Shown here: piece after piece, positions 18,643-28,191 of the stretch
Position numbering within the stretch: the stretch's first letter is position 1
Layout: every line of letters starts with the position of its first letter
Source: Heliorestis acidaminivorans
GTDB lineage: Bacteria; Bacillota; Desulfitobacteriia; Heliobacteriales; Heliobacteriaceae
Length of the DNA stretch: 64,000 bases
Direction: 5' to 3'
NCBI RefSeq assembly: GCF_008933955.1
Contig: NZ_WBXO01000002.1
Coordinates: forward strand, 310,001-374,000
Program-made: the position numbers and the translations under genes
Notes under the pieces: generated by a model
The model's input: only the letters and a program-made list of their open reading frames with translations
What the model was told of the DNA's origin: nothing
Databases searched by the model: none

Positions 18643-20693
18643 CGTGGTACTTTTTTTATTTCACAAAAATTTTGATGATAAGCTATGCTTTGTCCTAAGT
18701 CAGTTGCTAAAGCTTTTGTTAATTTATTAATTCCCCCACCTTCTCGATGAGGTAAGCCTTGGTAAACAACAGCGAGGCCTTCCGGCACTTTCTCATCCAC
18801 ACGAAGGGAAAAAAGGTGGTTGCCTTGGTCTGTTTCCACAAGAATGTCGTCACCGGGACGTAAATCTGCAGTTCTAGCTTCTTCAGGCGACAACCAAAGA
18901 TCATTGTTGTTGCTCTCGTCCATTTCCTTGTCTTCAAACCATAACTGCGAGTTGTGGCGACCCTGGCAATGAAGTGTGAGCAGTTGATATTGTTTTTTCT
19001 TACTTTTTCCTTTGACCATCTGACATGCTTGTACAAGTCTTAAGATATCTTGCTCTGGTAGCAGTCTAGCTTTGCCTGACGGTGTGGAAAATTTTCGATC
19101 TTGATAAGGCCGGATTTGCCTGTAGGGGTTAAGAGCTGGTGCTTTTTTTAGAGCCTCTAGGTTCAGTCCGCTTTGTATGGCAACTTGCTTAAACCAGTCT
19201 TCCGGCCCTTGAGCCCAAAAGGCTTGATCTTGCTGAAGTGCCGAAGCCTTGCTCTGCAAGCGCTGTGCTAACTCTTGCCAGATGCTGTACTCTGCACGGA
19301 CCTGCCCTCGCGGCTTTACAATTGCACTCTGGTAATGAACATAGTCATTCCAGGGGCTATAGTACAAGTCGTCAGCTTCAAAAGATGTAGCTGCCGGTAA
19401 GACTAGATCGGCGCTACTAGCTGTATCAGTCAAGTAAAAGTCAATAACTACTTTGAAGGGAACGCTATGCCAGGCTTCCAAAAAGCTGTTGCTATCGGCT
19501 AACTGATTAACTGGATTAGCTCCTGCCACAATAGCAACCTCTAGAGGTACGGAAGCTTCTTCTGCTTTATTCTTTTGATTTCTCAGCAAAATCTCACTAG
19601 CTAAGTTAGCACCATGAACATAGTGGGCTAAGTCTGCTGTTCCTTCTCCTGTAAGCTCTCTACCCATGAAGCCTGCTTGCTCCGTGGCCAAGTGGACTCC
19701 ACCACCAGGTAAGCCGATTTGACCGGTAAGCATAGCTAGACTATGCATGGCTCGTACTGTATGGCCACTATGTTGATATTTTTGTAATCCTGCACCAACA
19801 ATGATAGCTGACGTACGGCCAGAACGAGCATAGCGCCGCGCTAATTCGTATATTGTTTTACTTTCTATGCCTACAGTAGATGCCACTTTTTCCGGTGTTA
19901 GTTCAGCTATCGCTCCTACATAAGCTTCAAAGCCTTCTACATGCTGGGCTATAAATTCACTGTCCCACCAACGTTCAGCTAAAATAACTTGAGCCATGCT
20001 TAGAGCTAATAAGCCATCTGTCCCAGGTCGAATAGCTATATGTTGATCAATTATTTCCTGAGAGGCTGGCAAAAGGGGATCTATGGCAATTATTTGTGCA
20101 CCTTTTTCTTTGGCCTCCATTAGGTAAGGCAAGAGATGAATGTTGGTGTTGGCTACTTGACGGCCCCAGATAATGATGGTGCGAGAGCGCACGAGATCGG
20201 CCCAAGCTGGTGATTGTGAAGAGCCAAAATCTTCTTTCTGGGCACTTATGCCTACACTATACGCAGAGTTATCACTAAGCCTAGTGACAGCACCTAAAGC
20301 GTTGAAAAAACGTCTATCTAGCTTCTTAAGCAGTCCTGTAGAAGCATAGTTAGGTATGTGGAGAATAGAAGCAGGTCCGCTTTTGACTAGAGCTTTATCA
20401 AGGCTTTCAGCCAAAATTGCCATAGCTTCTTCCCAGCTACATTTCTGCCAACGGCCTTCTTTTTTTAGCAAAGGACTTGTGATGCGATCGATGCTGTTGT
20501 GACGTTCGAGAAGCTTTTCTGCCCGCGAGCAGAGAAAGCCTTTCGTAACCATATGTTCTGCATTACCTTCAAGGGCGCTAATCTGGCCATTTTCAAGATG
20601 AACCTGAAAAGAACAAAGGTCATAGCATCGAAGAGGACAAGCTGAAAGCACTTTTTGCTGGCCTTCTTTGTTACTTGCTTGCATAGAACTCAC
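18624..20693 (-). CDS. Molybdopterin (bis-MGD) oxidoreductase, BisC/formate dehydrogenase-like catalytic subunit
   Basis: This 689-aa member of the DMSO-reductase superfamily has an N-terminal [4Fe-4S] motif (ACPLRCYDLCSF...GFLCSR, Cys x3), the Mo-cofactor core (IIIWGRQVANTNIH, IAIRPGTDGLLALSMA, MLTGQIGLPGGGVH) and the C-terminal molydopterin-binding beta barrel (LSPEEARTADLRPGDDI). The residue expected to ligate Mo lies in the Ser-rich LSDNSAYSVG stretch, with no Cys or Sec, so the substrate cannot be deduced. No partner electron-transfer subunit is adjacent; instead it follows the SCIFF maturase by 39 nt and is probably cotranscribed. Confidence 0.85.
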   Translation of the reverse strand: MSSMQASNKEGQQKVLSACPLRCYDLCSFQVHLENGQISALEGNAEHMVTKGFLCSRAEKLLERHNSIDRITSPLLKKEGRWQKCSWEEAMAILAESLDKALVKSGPASILHIPNYASTGLLKKLDRRFFNALGAVTRLSDNSAYSVGISAQKEDFGSSQSPAWADLVRSRTIIIWGRQVANTNIHLLPYLMEAKEKGAQIIAIDPLLPASQEIIDQHIAIRPGTDGLLALSMAQVILAERWWDSEFIAQHVEGFEAYVGAIAELTPEKVASTVGIESKTIYELARRYARSGRTSAIIVGAGLQKYQHSGHTVRAMHSLAMLTGQIGLPGGGVHLATEQAGFMGRELTGEGTADLAHYVHGANLASEILLRNQKNKAEEASVPLEVAIVAGANPVNQLADSNSFLEAWHSVPFKVVIDFYLTDTASSADLVLPAATSFEADDLYYSPWNDYVHYQSAIVKPRGQVRAEYSIWQELAQRLQSKASALQQDQAFWAQGPEDWFKQVAIQSGLNLEALKKAPALNPYRQIRPYQDRKFSTPSGKARLLPEQDILRLVQACQMVKGKSKKKQYQLLTLHCQGRHNSQLWFEDKEMDESNNNDLWLSPEEARTADLRPGDDILVETDQGNHLFSLRVDEKVPEGLAVVYQGLPHREGGGINKLTKALATDLGQSIAYHQNFCEIKKVPRAEMIR

Positions 20694-20732
20694 TTACCGA
20701 AGGACCTCCTTTGCTTACATTGTAGATAAGCA

Positions 20733-22241
20733 CTATTGAGCCTCTGCCTCCATAAGTACTTTAGCGTAAAGGGCCCACTTTAAGCGAATACGGGCTAATT
20801 CACAGCCAATTTTTGAAGGAATGCGCAGATCGCCGCTTTCTGCTTCATTGTTAGCGTGACAGCCGCCGGAACAGAGAAAACGGGCCCAGCAACTAGGGCA
20901 ACCTTGTTTGTGATAGATATGAGCATCAGCAAAAACTCGGCAAACTTCTTGACTCTGGCCTTCTATTGTTCCGCTGACGTGACCTAGTTTGAACTTTTCT
21001 TGACCTACAAACTGGTGACAAGGATAAAGATCTCCCTTAGGGTCTACTGCCATATACTCAAAGCCGGCACCACAACCTGATAGCCTTTTGGCCAGACAAG
21101 GTCCTTCAGCTAAATCTAGTTGAAAGTGAAAAAAGTTTAATTCTTCACCTTTTTGCTTGCGCCGGTGAATCTCTTCAGCAAGAATGCGATACTGTTCATC
21201 AATTTGCGGCAAATCTTCCATAGTTAAGGCATAACCATCTTGTGGCGAGGCAACAACAGGTTCTACAGAAAGATGGACAAAACCGAGATCATGAATGTGT
21301 AAAGCATCGGCAGCAAAATCAGGGTTATGACGAGTATAAGTGCCGCGCACATAGTAGTCCTGGTTCTGCCTCGATTGGGCAAATTTTTGCAGGTTCTCTA
21401 CAACTTCTTCGTAAGAACCTTGCCCATCAATATAAGGACGCATTGCATCGTGAACGTTAGGACGACCGTCTAAGGAAAGTACAACCGATAATCCTTCTTC
21501 GTTTAAGAAGCGAGTTGTTTCATCGTCTAGCAAAAGGCCGTTTGTCGTAAGAGTTAGCTTGAGCACTTTCTCTTCTTCTGCCGCCCTCTTCTTAGCATAG
21601 GCTACTAAATCTTTGACAACAGCAAAGTTCAACAGAGGCTCTCCGCCAAAAAAGTCGATTTCTATATGCCTTCTTCCCTGAGAGTGACGAAGCAAAAACT
21701 CAATCGCTTCTTGTCCCGTTTCTAAAGACATCAGGCTACGATCGCCACCAAAAGGTCCTGTCCCAGCAAAGCAGTAAGTACAGCGCAAATTGCAATCGTG
21801 GGCTATATGCATGCAGAGTGCCTTCACTATGGGCTTATAGGCTTCTGATACAATTTCTTCTTCCGTATCTATTCTTTCTACTTTGGCTAGCTCACTGCCT
21901 TGATAGCTATACCTTCTAGCTAGGTCGTCTTTAGTAAAGAGCAGACCTGCTTTTTTTAATTCTCCTAGTTCAGCAAAAATTTCTTCAATAAGCTCTGAAG
22001 AGAGCTGGTATTCGCAAAGCAGTTGAGATGTTGCCGCATTAACATCTCCTCGATTATCAATCAGTGCTTCTACGATCTGTTGAGCTGGCCGATCTAAGCG
22101 ATGAAGCGAGTTAGAGTTAACGTCATAGACAAAAGCAAGATCACCACAAGCAAAAGTAAGGATATGAGCTGTAAAGTCATAGCCTTGCAAATCTGTCCAC
22201 CAGTAGCGATTAGCTGAGGCGTCACTTTTCATTGTTGTCAT
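20733..22241 (-). CDS. scfB: SCIFF radical SAM maturase (thioether-forming, ScfB/CteB type)
   Basis: This is a 502-aa radical SAM peptide-modifying enzyme. The first 130 residues form a peptide-recognition-like region. C150-NLR-C154-TY-C157 is the SAM cluster motif. DFFGGEPLLNF follows, and a C-terminal SPASM domain carries many Cys (CGAGFEY, YPCHQF, CPSCWARFLCSGGCHANN, IGCELA) for two auxiliary clusters. The family forms Cys-to-Thr sactionine links in SCIFF peptides. The precursor is encoded 107 nt upstream. Assignment rests on both motif content and neighbour. Confidence 0.92.
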   Translation of the reverse strand: MTTMKSDASANRYWWTDLQGYDFTAHILTFACGDLAFVYDVNSNSLHRLDRPAQQIVEALIDNRGDVNAATSQLLCEYQLSSELIEEIFAELGELKKAGLLFTKDDLARRYSYQGSELAKVERIDTEEEIVSEAYKPIVKALCMHIAHDCNLRCTYCFAGTGPFGGDRSLMSLETGQEAIEFLLRHSQGRRHIEIDFFGGEPLLNFAVVKDLVAYAKKRAAEEEKVLKLTLTTNGLLLDDETTRFLNEEGLSVVLSLDGRPNVHDAMRPYIDGQGSYEEVVENLQKFAQSRQNQDYYVRGTYTRHNPDFAADALHIHDLGFVHLSVEPVVASPQDGYALTMEDLPQIDEQYRILAEEIHRRKQKGEELNFFHFQLDLAEGPCLAKRLSGCGAGFEYMAVDPKGDLYPCHQFVGQEKFKLGHVSGTIEGQSQEVCRVFADAHIYHKQGCPSCWARFLCSGGCHANNEAESGDLRIPSKIGCELARIRLKWALYAKVLMEAEAQ

Positions 22242-22296
22242 ATTTAATCGTCCCTTTTGTTAGTATGTTCCAAATTATAGCAATTATAAACAAGTA

Positions 22297-22327
22297 CCCC
22301 CTATCCGTCTTTGTTGCGAATAGGGGG
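22297..22327 (-). terminator. Hairpin between SCIFF precursor and maturase
   Basis: The arms CCCCCTAT and ATAGGGGG enclose a 15-nt loop, with only a weak T-rich tail (TACTTGTTTATAA) on the minus strand. By analogy with other RiPP operons it could be a leaky terminator giving more precursor than maturase mRNA; that is inference. Confidence 0.5.
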
Positions 22328-22348
22328 CCTACCGACTCTATGTTCGCG

Positions 22349-22492
22349 CTATGCCTTCTGGCATACCTGGTTGCCTACGGTACAAGATGTTTTGCAGGCT
22401 GATTGGCAGGAAGTTTGACACTCACCACAGCCGCCTGTCTCAACAGTTTGTTGTAAGGAACCCTTCTGTATTGTGAAAATATGCTTGCCCAT
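22349..22492 (-). CDS. scfA: SCIFF precursor peptide (six Cys in forty-five)
   Basis: This is a 47-aa peptide. The N-terminal leader is MGKHIFTIQKGSLQQTVETG. The core has six Cys at 22, 25, 29, 33, 37 and 44 in the order C-x2-C-x3-C-x3-C-x3-C-x6-C. The strings CGEC, SCQSAC, KTSCTVGNQ match the highly conserved clostridial SCIFF core. ScfB crosslinks a core Cys to a Thr. Function of the mature peptide is unknown in any organism to my knowledge. A GGGGGG stretch lies 9-10 nt before the ATG. The gene is easily missed because it is so short. Confidence 0.93.
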   Translation of the reverse strand: MGKHIFTIQKGSLQQTVETGGCGECQTSCQSACKTSCTVGNQVCQKA

Positions 22493-22539
22493 CAAAAAAT
22501 CCCCCCTTGCTCCTAGGACTGCCAAAAAATCTAACCATT

Positions 22540-22568
22540 ATTATAGCATTTCCATGCAAAAGGGTAAA
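22540..22568 (-). promoter_or_regulatory. Candidate sigma-A promoter of the SCIFF operon
   Basis: A perfect TATAAT with an extended TGC upstream (22540-22545) lies 17 nt from a TTTACC -35 (22563-22568). It is placed about 50 nt before the SCIFF start, inside the lgt-scfA gap. Confidence 0.6.
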
Positions 22569-22579
22569 TAGCTCCAGAC

Positions 22580-23356
22580 CTACTTACTTTCTTTCACCTC
22601 TAGGGGCGTAGCTGGCTCATTTGCTAAGCCTTTGTTGCGACGATAGTAGACTAGAAAAGCGGCGAGAGCTATAAAGATGATGGCAAGCACCTGGGCTAGG
22701 CGAAATTCACCAATCATTTCAGAGTCCATACGCAAGCCTTCAATCCAAAAGCGCCCTAAAGAGTATAATGCCAGGTAAGCAAAAAAGACTTCACCTCGTC
22801 GCACCTGACGATGGCGACGTAAGTAGAGAAGCAAGCCAAATACGCCAAAATTCCAAATCGATTCATACAAAAAAGTAGGATGACGCATCTCGCCAGCAAT
22901 CATCATCGCCCAAGGCAGATCGGTAGGATAACCATAAGCTTCCTGATTCACAAAATTACCCCAACGACCAATAGCTTGACCAATGATCAGGGACGGAGCG
23001 GCAATATCTGCAATTTGAAAAAAAGAATAACCATGCTTACGAGTGTAGTACCAGCCAAAAATAAAAGCAGTAATCAAAGCGCCATAAATGGCCAACCCAC
23101 CATGCCAGATAAAGAAAGCTTGCCGTGGATCATTAGCGTAGTACTGCCAGTTGAAAACAACATAATAAAGCCTTGCACCAATAAGTGCTAATGGCGTGCC
23201 AAAGAGCACAAGGTTGTAGAGAAAATCAGGATCAAGCCCTTGCCTAATCATCTCACGATGAGCTAAGTAAGTACCAATTAACAATGCGCTACTGATGATA
23301 ATGCCATACCAGTGCACAGAGATAGGACCTATATGAAAAGCAATCGGATCGGGCAC
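22580..23356 (-). CDS. lgt: Prolipoprotein diacylglyceryl transferase
   Basis: This 258-aa multi-spanning membrane protein (about seven hydrophobic segments) has the signature IGQAIGRWGNFVNQEAYG. It adds diacylglycerol to the lipobox Cys of prolipoproteins such as the CapA-family protein at 6.7 kb. Length is as usual (260-280). Upstream, 23357-23632 holds no gene, only the likely end of the tRNA operon. Confidence 0.95.
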   Translation of the reverse strand: MPDPIAFHIGPISVHWYGIIISSALLIGTYLAHREMIRQGLDPDFLYNLVLFGTPLALIGARLYYVVFNWQYYANDPRQAFFIWHGGLAIYGALITAFIFGWYYTRKHGYSFFQIADIAAPSLIIGQAIGRWGNFVNQEAYGYPTDLPWAMMIAGEMRHPTFLYESIWNFGVFGLLLYLRRHRQVRRGEVFFAYLALYSLGRFWIEGLRMDSEMIGEFRLAQVLAIIFIALAAFLVYYRRNKGLANEPATPLEVKESK

Positions 23357-23570
23357 TGCGGTAGCCTCCTTATTGCTAATTCTTATTGTTGACTTTTGTT
23401 GTTACTTCTACATTCCATGGTGTCCATTTTATCCCAAAGCATACCTTTTTCAGGGGCTTCTGTCAAATCTGTTTCTGGCCGTCGCCAACTTGTTGGCGGT
23501 AACGGCGTAGCACAAGTCCAGAGCGGAGGGAATTATAGACACCCTTCCCCCAGCATAGAGTACCTTTTGA

Positions 23571-23620
23571 GCACAAAAAAAGAACCCGCCCCCAGCTAAA
23601 ACTGGAAACAGGCCCTTTTG
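23571..23620 (-). terminator. Probable tRNA operon terminator
   Basis: A GC-rich imperfect stem (CCAG / CTGG flanked by G-U pairs) precedes a T7 run on the minus strand, shortly after tRNA-Asp. The pairing is not perfect, so confidence is moderate. Confidence 0.55.
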
Positions 23621-23632
23621 TAAGTTAATTAA

Positions 23633-23709
23633 TGGCGGAGCTGACGGGATTCGAACCCGCGGTCTCCTGCGTGACAGGCAGGCATGTTAGGCCTCTACAC
23701 CACAGCTCC
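23633..23709 (-). tRNA. tRNA-Asp(GUC)
   Basis: The full cloverleaf fits: acceptor GGAGCTG / CAGCTCC, anticodon loop CTGTCAC with GTC, T-loop GTTCGAATC, and an encoded CCA end. It is last of four in the operon. Confidence 0.97.
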
Positions 23710-23715
23710 AAAGTA

Positions 23716-23791
23716 TGGTGGGCGATGACAGGATCGAACTGCCGACCCCCTGCTTGTAAGGCAGGTGCTCTCCCAGCTGAGCTAATCGCCC
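23716..23791 (-). tRNA. tRNA-Val(UAC)
   Basis: The acceptor GGGCGAT / ATCGCCC, D-arm TAGCTCAGCTGGGAGAGC, anticodon loop CTTACAA with TAC, and encoded CCA are all present. Confidence 0.97.
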
Positions 23792-23799
23792 AAATAAAG

Positions 23800-23875
23800 T
23801 GGTGACCCGTAGGGGATTCGAACCCCTGTTACCGCCGTGAAAGGGCGGTGTCTTAGACCACTTGACCAACGGGCC
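23800..23875 (-). tRNA. tRNA-Glu(UUC)
   Basis: The acceptor GGCCCGT pairs with ACGGGTC (one G-U). The anticodon loop CTTTCAC holds TTC, and CCA is encoded. Confidence 0.97.
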
Positions 23876-23880
23876 ATAAA

Positions 23881-23956
23881 TGGTGATCCATGCTGGACTC
23901 GAACCAGCGACACCCTGATTAAAAGTCAGGTGCTCTACCAGCTGAGCTAATGGATC
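23881..23956 (-). tRNA. tRNA-Lys(UUU)
   Basis: The acceptor GATCCAT / ATGGATC, anticodon loop CTTTTAA with TTT, standard D- and T-arms and encoded CCA are present. It is first in the four-tRNA operon. Confidence 0.97.
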
Positions 23957-24016
23957 GATTACTTGGTAGGCACAATTTTGATTTCTTTGCATGTCCTGAG
24001 CGCCTGACAAGTACAA

Positions 24017-24045
24017 AGTATACAGAATAACTAAGCAGGTGTCAA
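24017..24045 (-). promoter_or_regulatory. Promoter of the tRNA operon
   Basis: A perfect -35 TTGACA (24040-24045) and a -10 TATACT (24017-24022) are 17 nt apart, about 55 nt upstream of tRNA-Lys. This is close to the sigma-A consensus, as expected for stable RNA. Confidence 0.88.
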
Positions 24046-24071
24046 CAACTTTTTTTATAAATTCTATACTT

Positions 24072-24995
24072 TTACGCTTCTGTTCTATTTAGGCGGCTTC
24101 CAATCTCGTGCCATACTTTTTCCCGGTATTTTTGCCAGAGGTGACAAGTGCGCTTACCGGGACGACCGTTGCCCACAGGTCGACCATCAATGTACCCTAC
24201 GGGAAGAAGTTCACTGCCTGAATTGGTGAAGAAAATTTCTTCAGCACTATAAAGATGGCTAATAGTGTAGAAGCCCTCTTGGAAGTCAAAGCCTAAATCT
24301 TTGGCCACTTCTATAACCGTATCACGTGTGATGCCTGGTAAAATACCGACGCCTAGCGAAGGAGTATAAACTGTCTTGTTGGCAATCCAAAAAATATTGC
24401 TCACTGTTCCCTCAGCAATAAAACCTTGCTCATTAAGCAAGATGCCTTCTTCAGCTCCTACGGCGCGAGCCGCCATGATGGCCATAATGTTCGGCAGGTA
24501 GTTCAAGCTCTTAAGAGCTGGATCTAGGGAGGCTGGCGAAGGTTTACGAATGGGTACGATAGCAGAACGAATACCTACAGGTCGCTCTGAAGGAGGCAGA
24601 GCTCGTACTGGCCGGGCAATAATGACCACGTTAGGTTTAAAGCAGAGCTCGGGGTCAAGGCCAGGTGGTCCTTCACCACGAGTTACCGTAATTCGAACGT
24701 AAGCTTCAGTCAGGCTATTTATGGTCACCGTCTTTTCGATAGCTTCGGCTAGTTGGGGCATCGTGTAGGGGAATTCTTCAAGATTAAAGCCTAAGCAGGC
24801 TAGACCACCATATAGCCTCTGTAGGTGCGAAGTTAAAGCAAAGACACGACTATTGTAAGCTCTCATTGTTTCAAAAAGTCCATCGCCGTAAAGAAAACCA
24901 TGATCGTAAATGCTTACCCTTGCTTCTAGAGCAGGCTTATATAAGCCGTTATGAAAGACGATTCCTTCCGGCTTGAAGGCTTCTTTGAGTGACAC
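24072..24995 (-). CDS. pabC: Class IV PLP aminotransferase/lyase, probable aminodeoxychorismate lyase
   Basis: This is a 307-aa fold-type IV PLP enzyme. Key sites are DHGFLYGDGLFETMR near the start, the PLP lysine in LKSLNYLPN, EGTVSNIFW and GILPGITRD. The family also includes branched-chain and D-amino-acid transaminases. The tight position 46 nt after pabB argues for PabC, which releases pyruvate from aminodeoxychorismate to give p-aminobenzoate for folate. Confidence 0.78.
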   Translation of the reverse strand: MSLKEAFKPEGIVFHNGLYKPALEARVSIYDHGFLYGDGLFETMRAYNSRVFALTSHLQRLYGGLACLGFNLEEFPYTMPQLAEAIEKTVTINSLTEAYVRITVTRGEGPPGLDPELCFKPNVVIIARPVRALPPSERPVGIRSAIVPIRKPSPASLDPALKSLNYLPNIMAIMAARAVGAEEGILLNEQGFIAEGTVSNIFWIANKTVYTPSLGVGILPGITRDTVIEVAKDLGFDFQEGFYTISHLYSAEEIFFTNSGSELLPVGYIDGRPVGNGRPGKRTCHLWQKYREKVWHEIGSRLNRTEA

Positions 24996-25041
24996 TTGCT
25001 TTTAGCCTCCTTCTCATGCTGTCATTGTTACTCTCCTATAA

Positions 25042-26595
25042 CTATCCTTCTGTCTCAGCAATCTCTACAGCTCTGAGCAAGGCTTCTGCTTTGCGAAGCG
25101 ATTCTTTGTATTCCCTCTCAGGAATAGAATCTGCCACAATGCCAGCACCGGCCTGCACGTAGGCCCGGCCTTCCTTGAAGAGCAAAGTTCGGATGACAAT
25201 GTTTAACTCCATAGTACCATCAAAACCTATGAAACCGATAGAGCCTGTGTAAAAAGAGCGCTTTGTCGGTTCTAATTCTTCAATAATCTCCATAGAACGA
25301 ATTTTGGGAGCTCCTGTAATTGTGCCACCAGGAAAAACAGCTGGGATAAGGTCAAAAGCATCCTGATGAGGTTGCAAAGTGCCGCGGACGTTAGAAACAA
25401 GATGCATAACATGGGAGTAGTATTCAATTACCTTAAACTGATCTACTTCTACAGTGCCGTATTGACAGATGCGCCCTAGATCATTTCGTTCAAGATCGAC
25501 GAGCATTACATGCTCAGCCGATTCTTTTTCGTTGTACAAAAGCTCATCAGCCATAGCTCTGTCTTCTTCTGCTGTTTGGCCTCTCTTGCGAGTACCTGCT
25601 ATGGGACGAGTCTCTGCTATACCCGCTTGTAGCTTTACCAGCAGTTCTGGTGATGAACTGACCATTTGCCAGTCTCCAAAATCTAAGTAACAGCTATAAG
25701 GAGAAGGATTAAGTTCGCGCAAAATCTGGTAAACCGTCCAAGCTTCTGCTGTCACAGTTGTTGCTAGACGAACAGAAAGATTGGCCTGGAAAATATCGCC
25801 TGCTTTGATATAGTTCTGACAAATTTTTACCATTTCTGAAAAACGCTCTGCTGTGATGTTAGGTTGAACAGAAATGGTCTCTTCATAAGCTTTTTTCTTA
25901 TCTTGCCATTTTCCTTCTATTTTCGGCCTGATATCTTTAATTTGCTCAGCCCGTTCATAGAGCCGTTGCACCGTTTCTTCATATGTTTCTGTAGGCCATT
26001 GTAGGGCAAGTAGAATTAGCTGATCTTCTAGATGGTCAAAAATGATGGCTTCATCGACCCAGTAAAAGAGCATATCTGGTAAAGCAAGATCATCTAGAGT
26101 TTCATCAGGAAGGCGCTCAAAATGGCGACCCATATCGTAAGCTAGACCACCGACAAGGCCTCCAGTAAATTTAGGACTTCCTGACCAAGCATAGACTGGT
26201 CTCTGGCTATATTCTTGGCGTAGCCTTTCCATGGGATTAGCAACTTCTTCGACTACTTCTCCAGGCGCTGTACCAAAAGGTAAAGATGGACGAGGTGCAA
26301 GGCTATTCTTTCCCTCTTTTTCGCGGATCGATATCTGAAAACCTTTAGAACGAAATTCTTTGTATGGATCTAAGGCCAGAAGAGAATAACGACCGGACTC
26401 TTTGTTTTGCCTACTACTTTCTAGCAAGAGGCCGATAGTTCCAGTAGGACAAAAGTGAGCATAAGTAGCTGGAACTGTTAATTGCTCAGGTCTGTCTATG
26501 GTTAATGTAATCGGTATCCCTTTAGTGGAATGAGCTTGGCGCATACTTTGGAATTCTGAAAGCTTAGGATATAGAAATCTGCTTTGTTCTGTCAT
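25042..26595 (-). CDS. pabB: Aminodeoxychorismate synthase component I
   Basis: This 517-aa chorismate-binding enzyme has an N-terminal TrpE-like domain and a C-terminal catalytic domain with IAGTRKRG, ELLYNEKESAEHVMLVDLERNDLG, VFPGGTITGAPK and QAGAGIVADS. The motif reads PIAGT rather than the PIKGT of E. coli PabB, as in Bacillus-type PabB and in TrpE. The pabC neighbour supports the folate role, but anthranilate synthase cannot be excluded from sequence alone. No glutaminase (PabA/TrpG) gene is adjacent. Confidence 0.82.
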   Translation of the reverse strand: MTEQSRFLYPKLSEFQSMRQAHSTKGIPITLTIDRPEQLTVPATYAHFCPTGTIGLLLESSRQNKESGRYSLLALDPYKEFRSKGFQISIREKEGKNSLAPRPSLPFGTAPGEVVEEVANPMERLRQEYSQRPVYAWSGSPKFTGGLVGGLAYDMGRHFERLPDETLDDLALPDMLFYWVDEAIIFDHLEDQLILLALQWPTETYEETVQRLYERAEQIKDIRPKIEGKWQDKKKAYEETISVQPNITAERFSEMVKICQNYIKAGDIFQANLSVRLATTVTAEAWTVYQILRELNPSPYSCYLDFGDWQMVSSSPELLVKLQAGIAETRPIAGTRKRGQTAEEDRAMADELLYNEKESAEHVMLVDLERNDLGRICQYGTVEVDQFKVIEYYSHVMHLVSNVRGTLQPHQDAFDLIPAVFPGGTITGAPKIRSMEIIEELEPTKRSFYTGSIGFIGFDGTMELNIVIRTLLFKEGRAYVQAGAGIVADSIPEREYKESLRKAEALLRAVEIAETEG

Positions 26596-26649
26596 AACTT
26601 AGACAATTCACCTGCTCTCGCTGGCCTAAAGTTGCGATAATAAAGTAAG

Positions 26650-26677
26650 GAGCACCCTGTTAATTAGCAGGATGCTC
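26650..26677 (-). terminator. Intrinsic terminator after purA
   Basis: The 12-nt arms GAGCAcCCTGtT / AgCAGGaTGCTC contain a few non-canonical pairs, followed by a T-rich tail on the minus strand. Confidence 0.65.
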
Positions 26678-26688
26678 ATGCAAAAATC

Positions 26689-27981
<1,293 letters not shown>

Positions 27982-28098
27982 TTACACCCCCGACGTATTC
28001 ATTTTCTAATGGTCTATCAATTTTTTTATAAAAATCGCCAAGACGCAAAAAGTCGTCAGCGTTTTCTAGTTACATTATGCCCCATACACAAAAATAGC

Positions 28099-28114
28099 CT
28101 TGCCCTGGGGCAAG
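28099..28114 (-). terminator. Hairpin after dnaB
   Basis: Perfect 7-bp arms CTTGCCC / GGGCAAG have only 2 nt between them and are followed by GCTATTTTTGTG on the minus strand. It is terminator-like, in the 216-nt purA-dnaB gap. Confidence 0.6.
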
Positions 28115-28191
28115 ACCGGCCCTTTCCATTCTACAAAGGCAAGACTACAAAGTCAACGGCAGAACTGGAAATATGCACTATTCTAGCTTCA

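Noticed and set aside
23633..23956. Repeated short motifs suggesting an array
   Set aside because: The repeats are T-arms and CCA ends of four different tRNAs, not CRISPR. No CRISPR array was seen in the window.
23687..24016. 109-codon open frame across the tRNA genes on the minus strand
   Set aside because: It is a translation of tRNA sequence (repeated AQLVEHL/GSSPAW-like strings), a well-known false protein.
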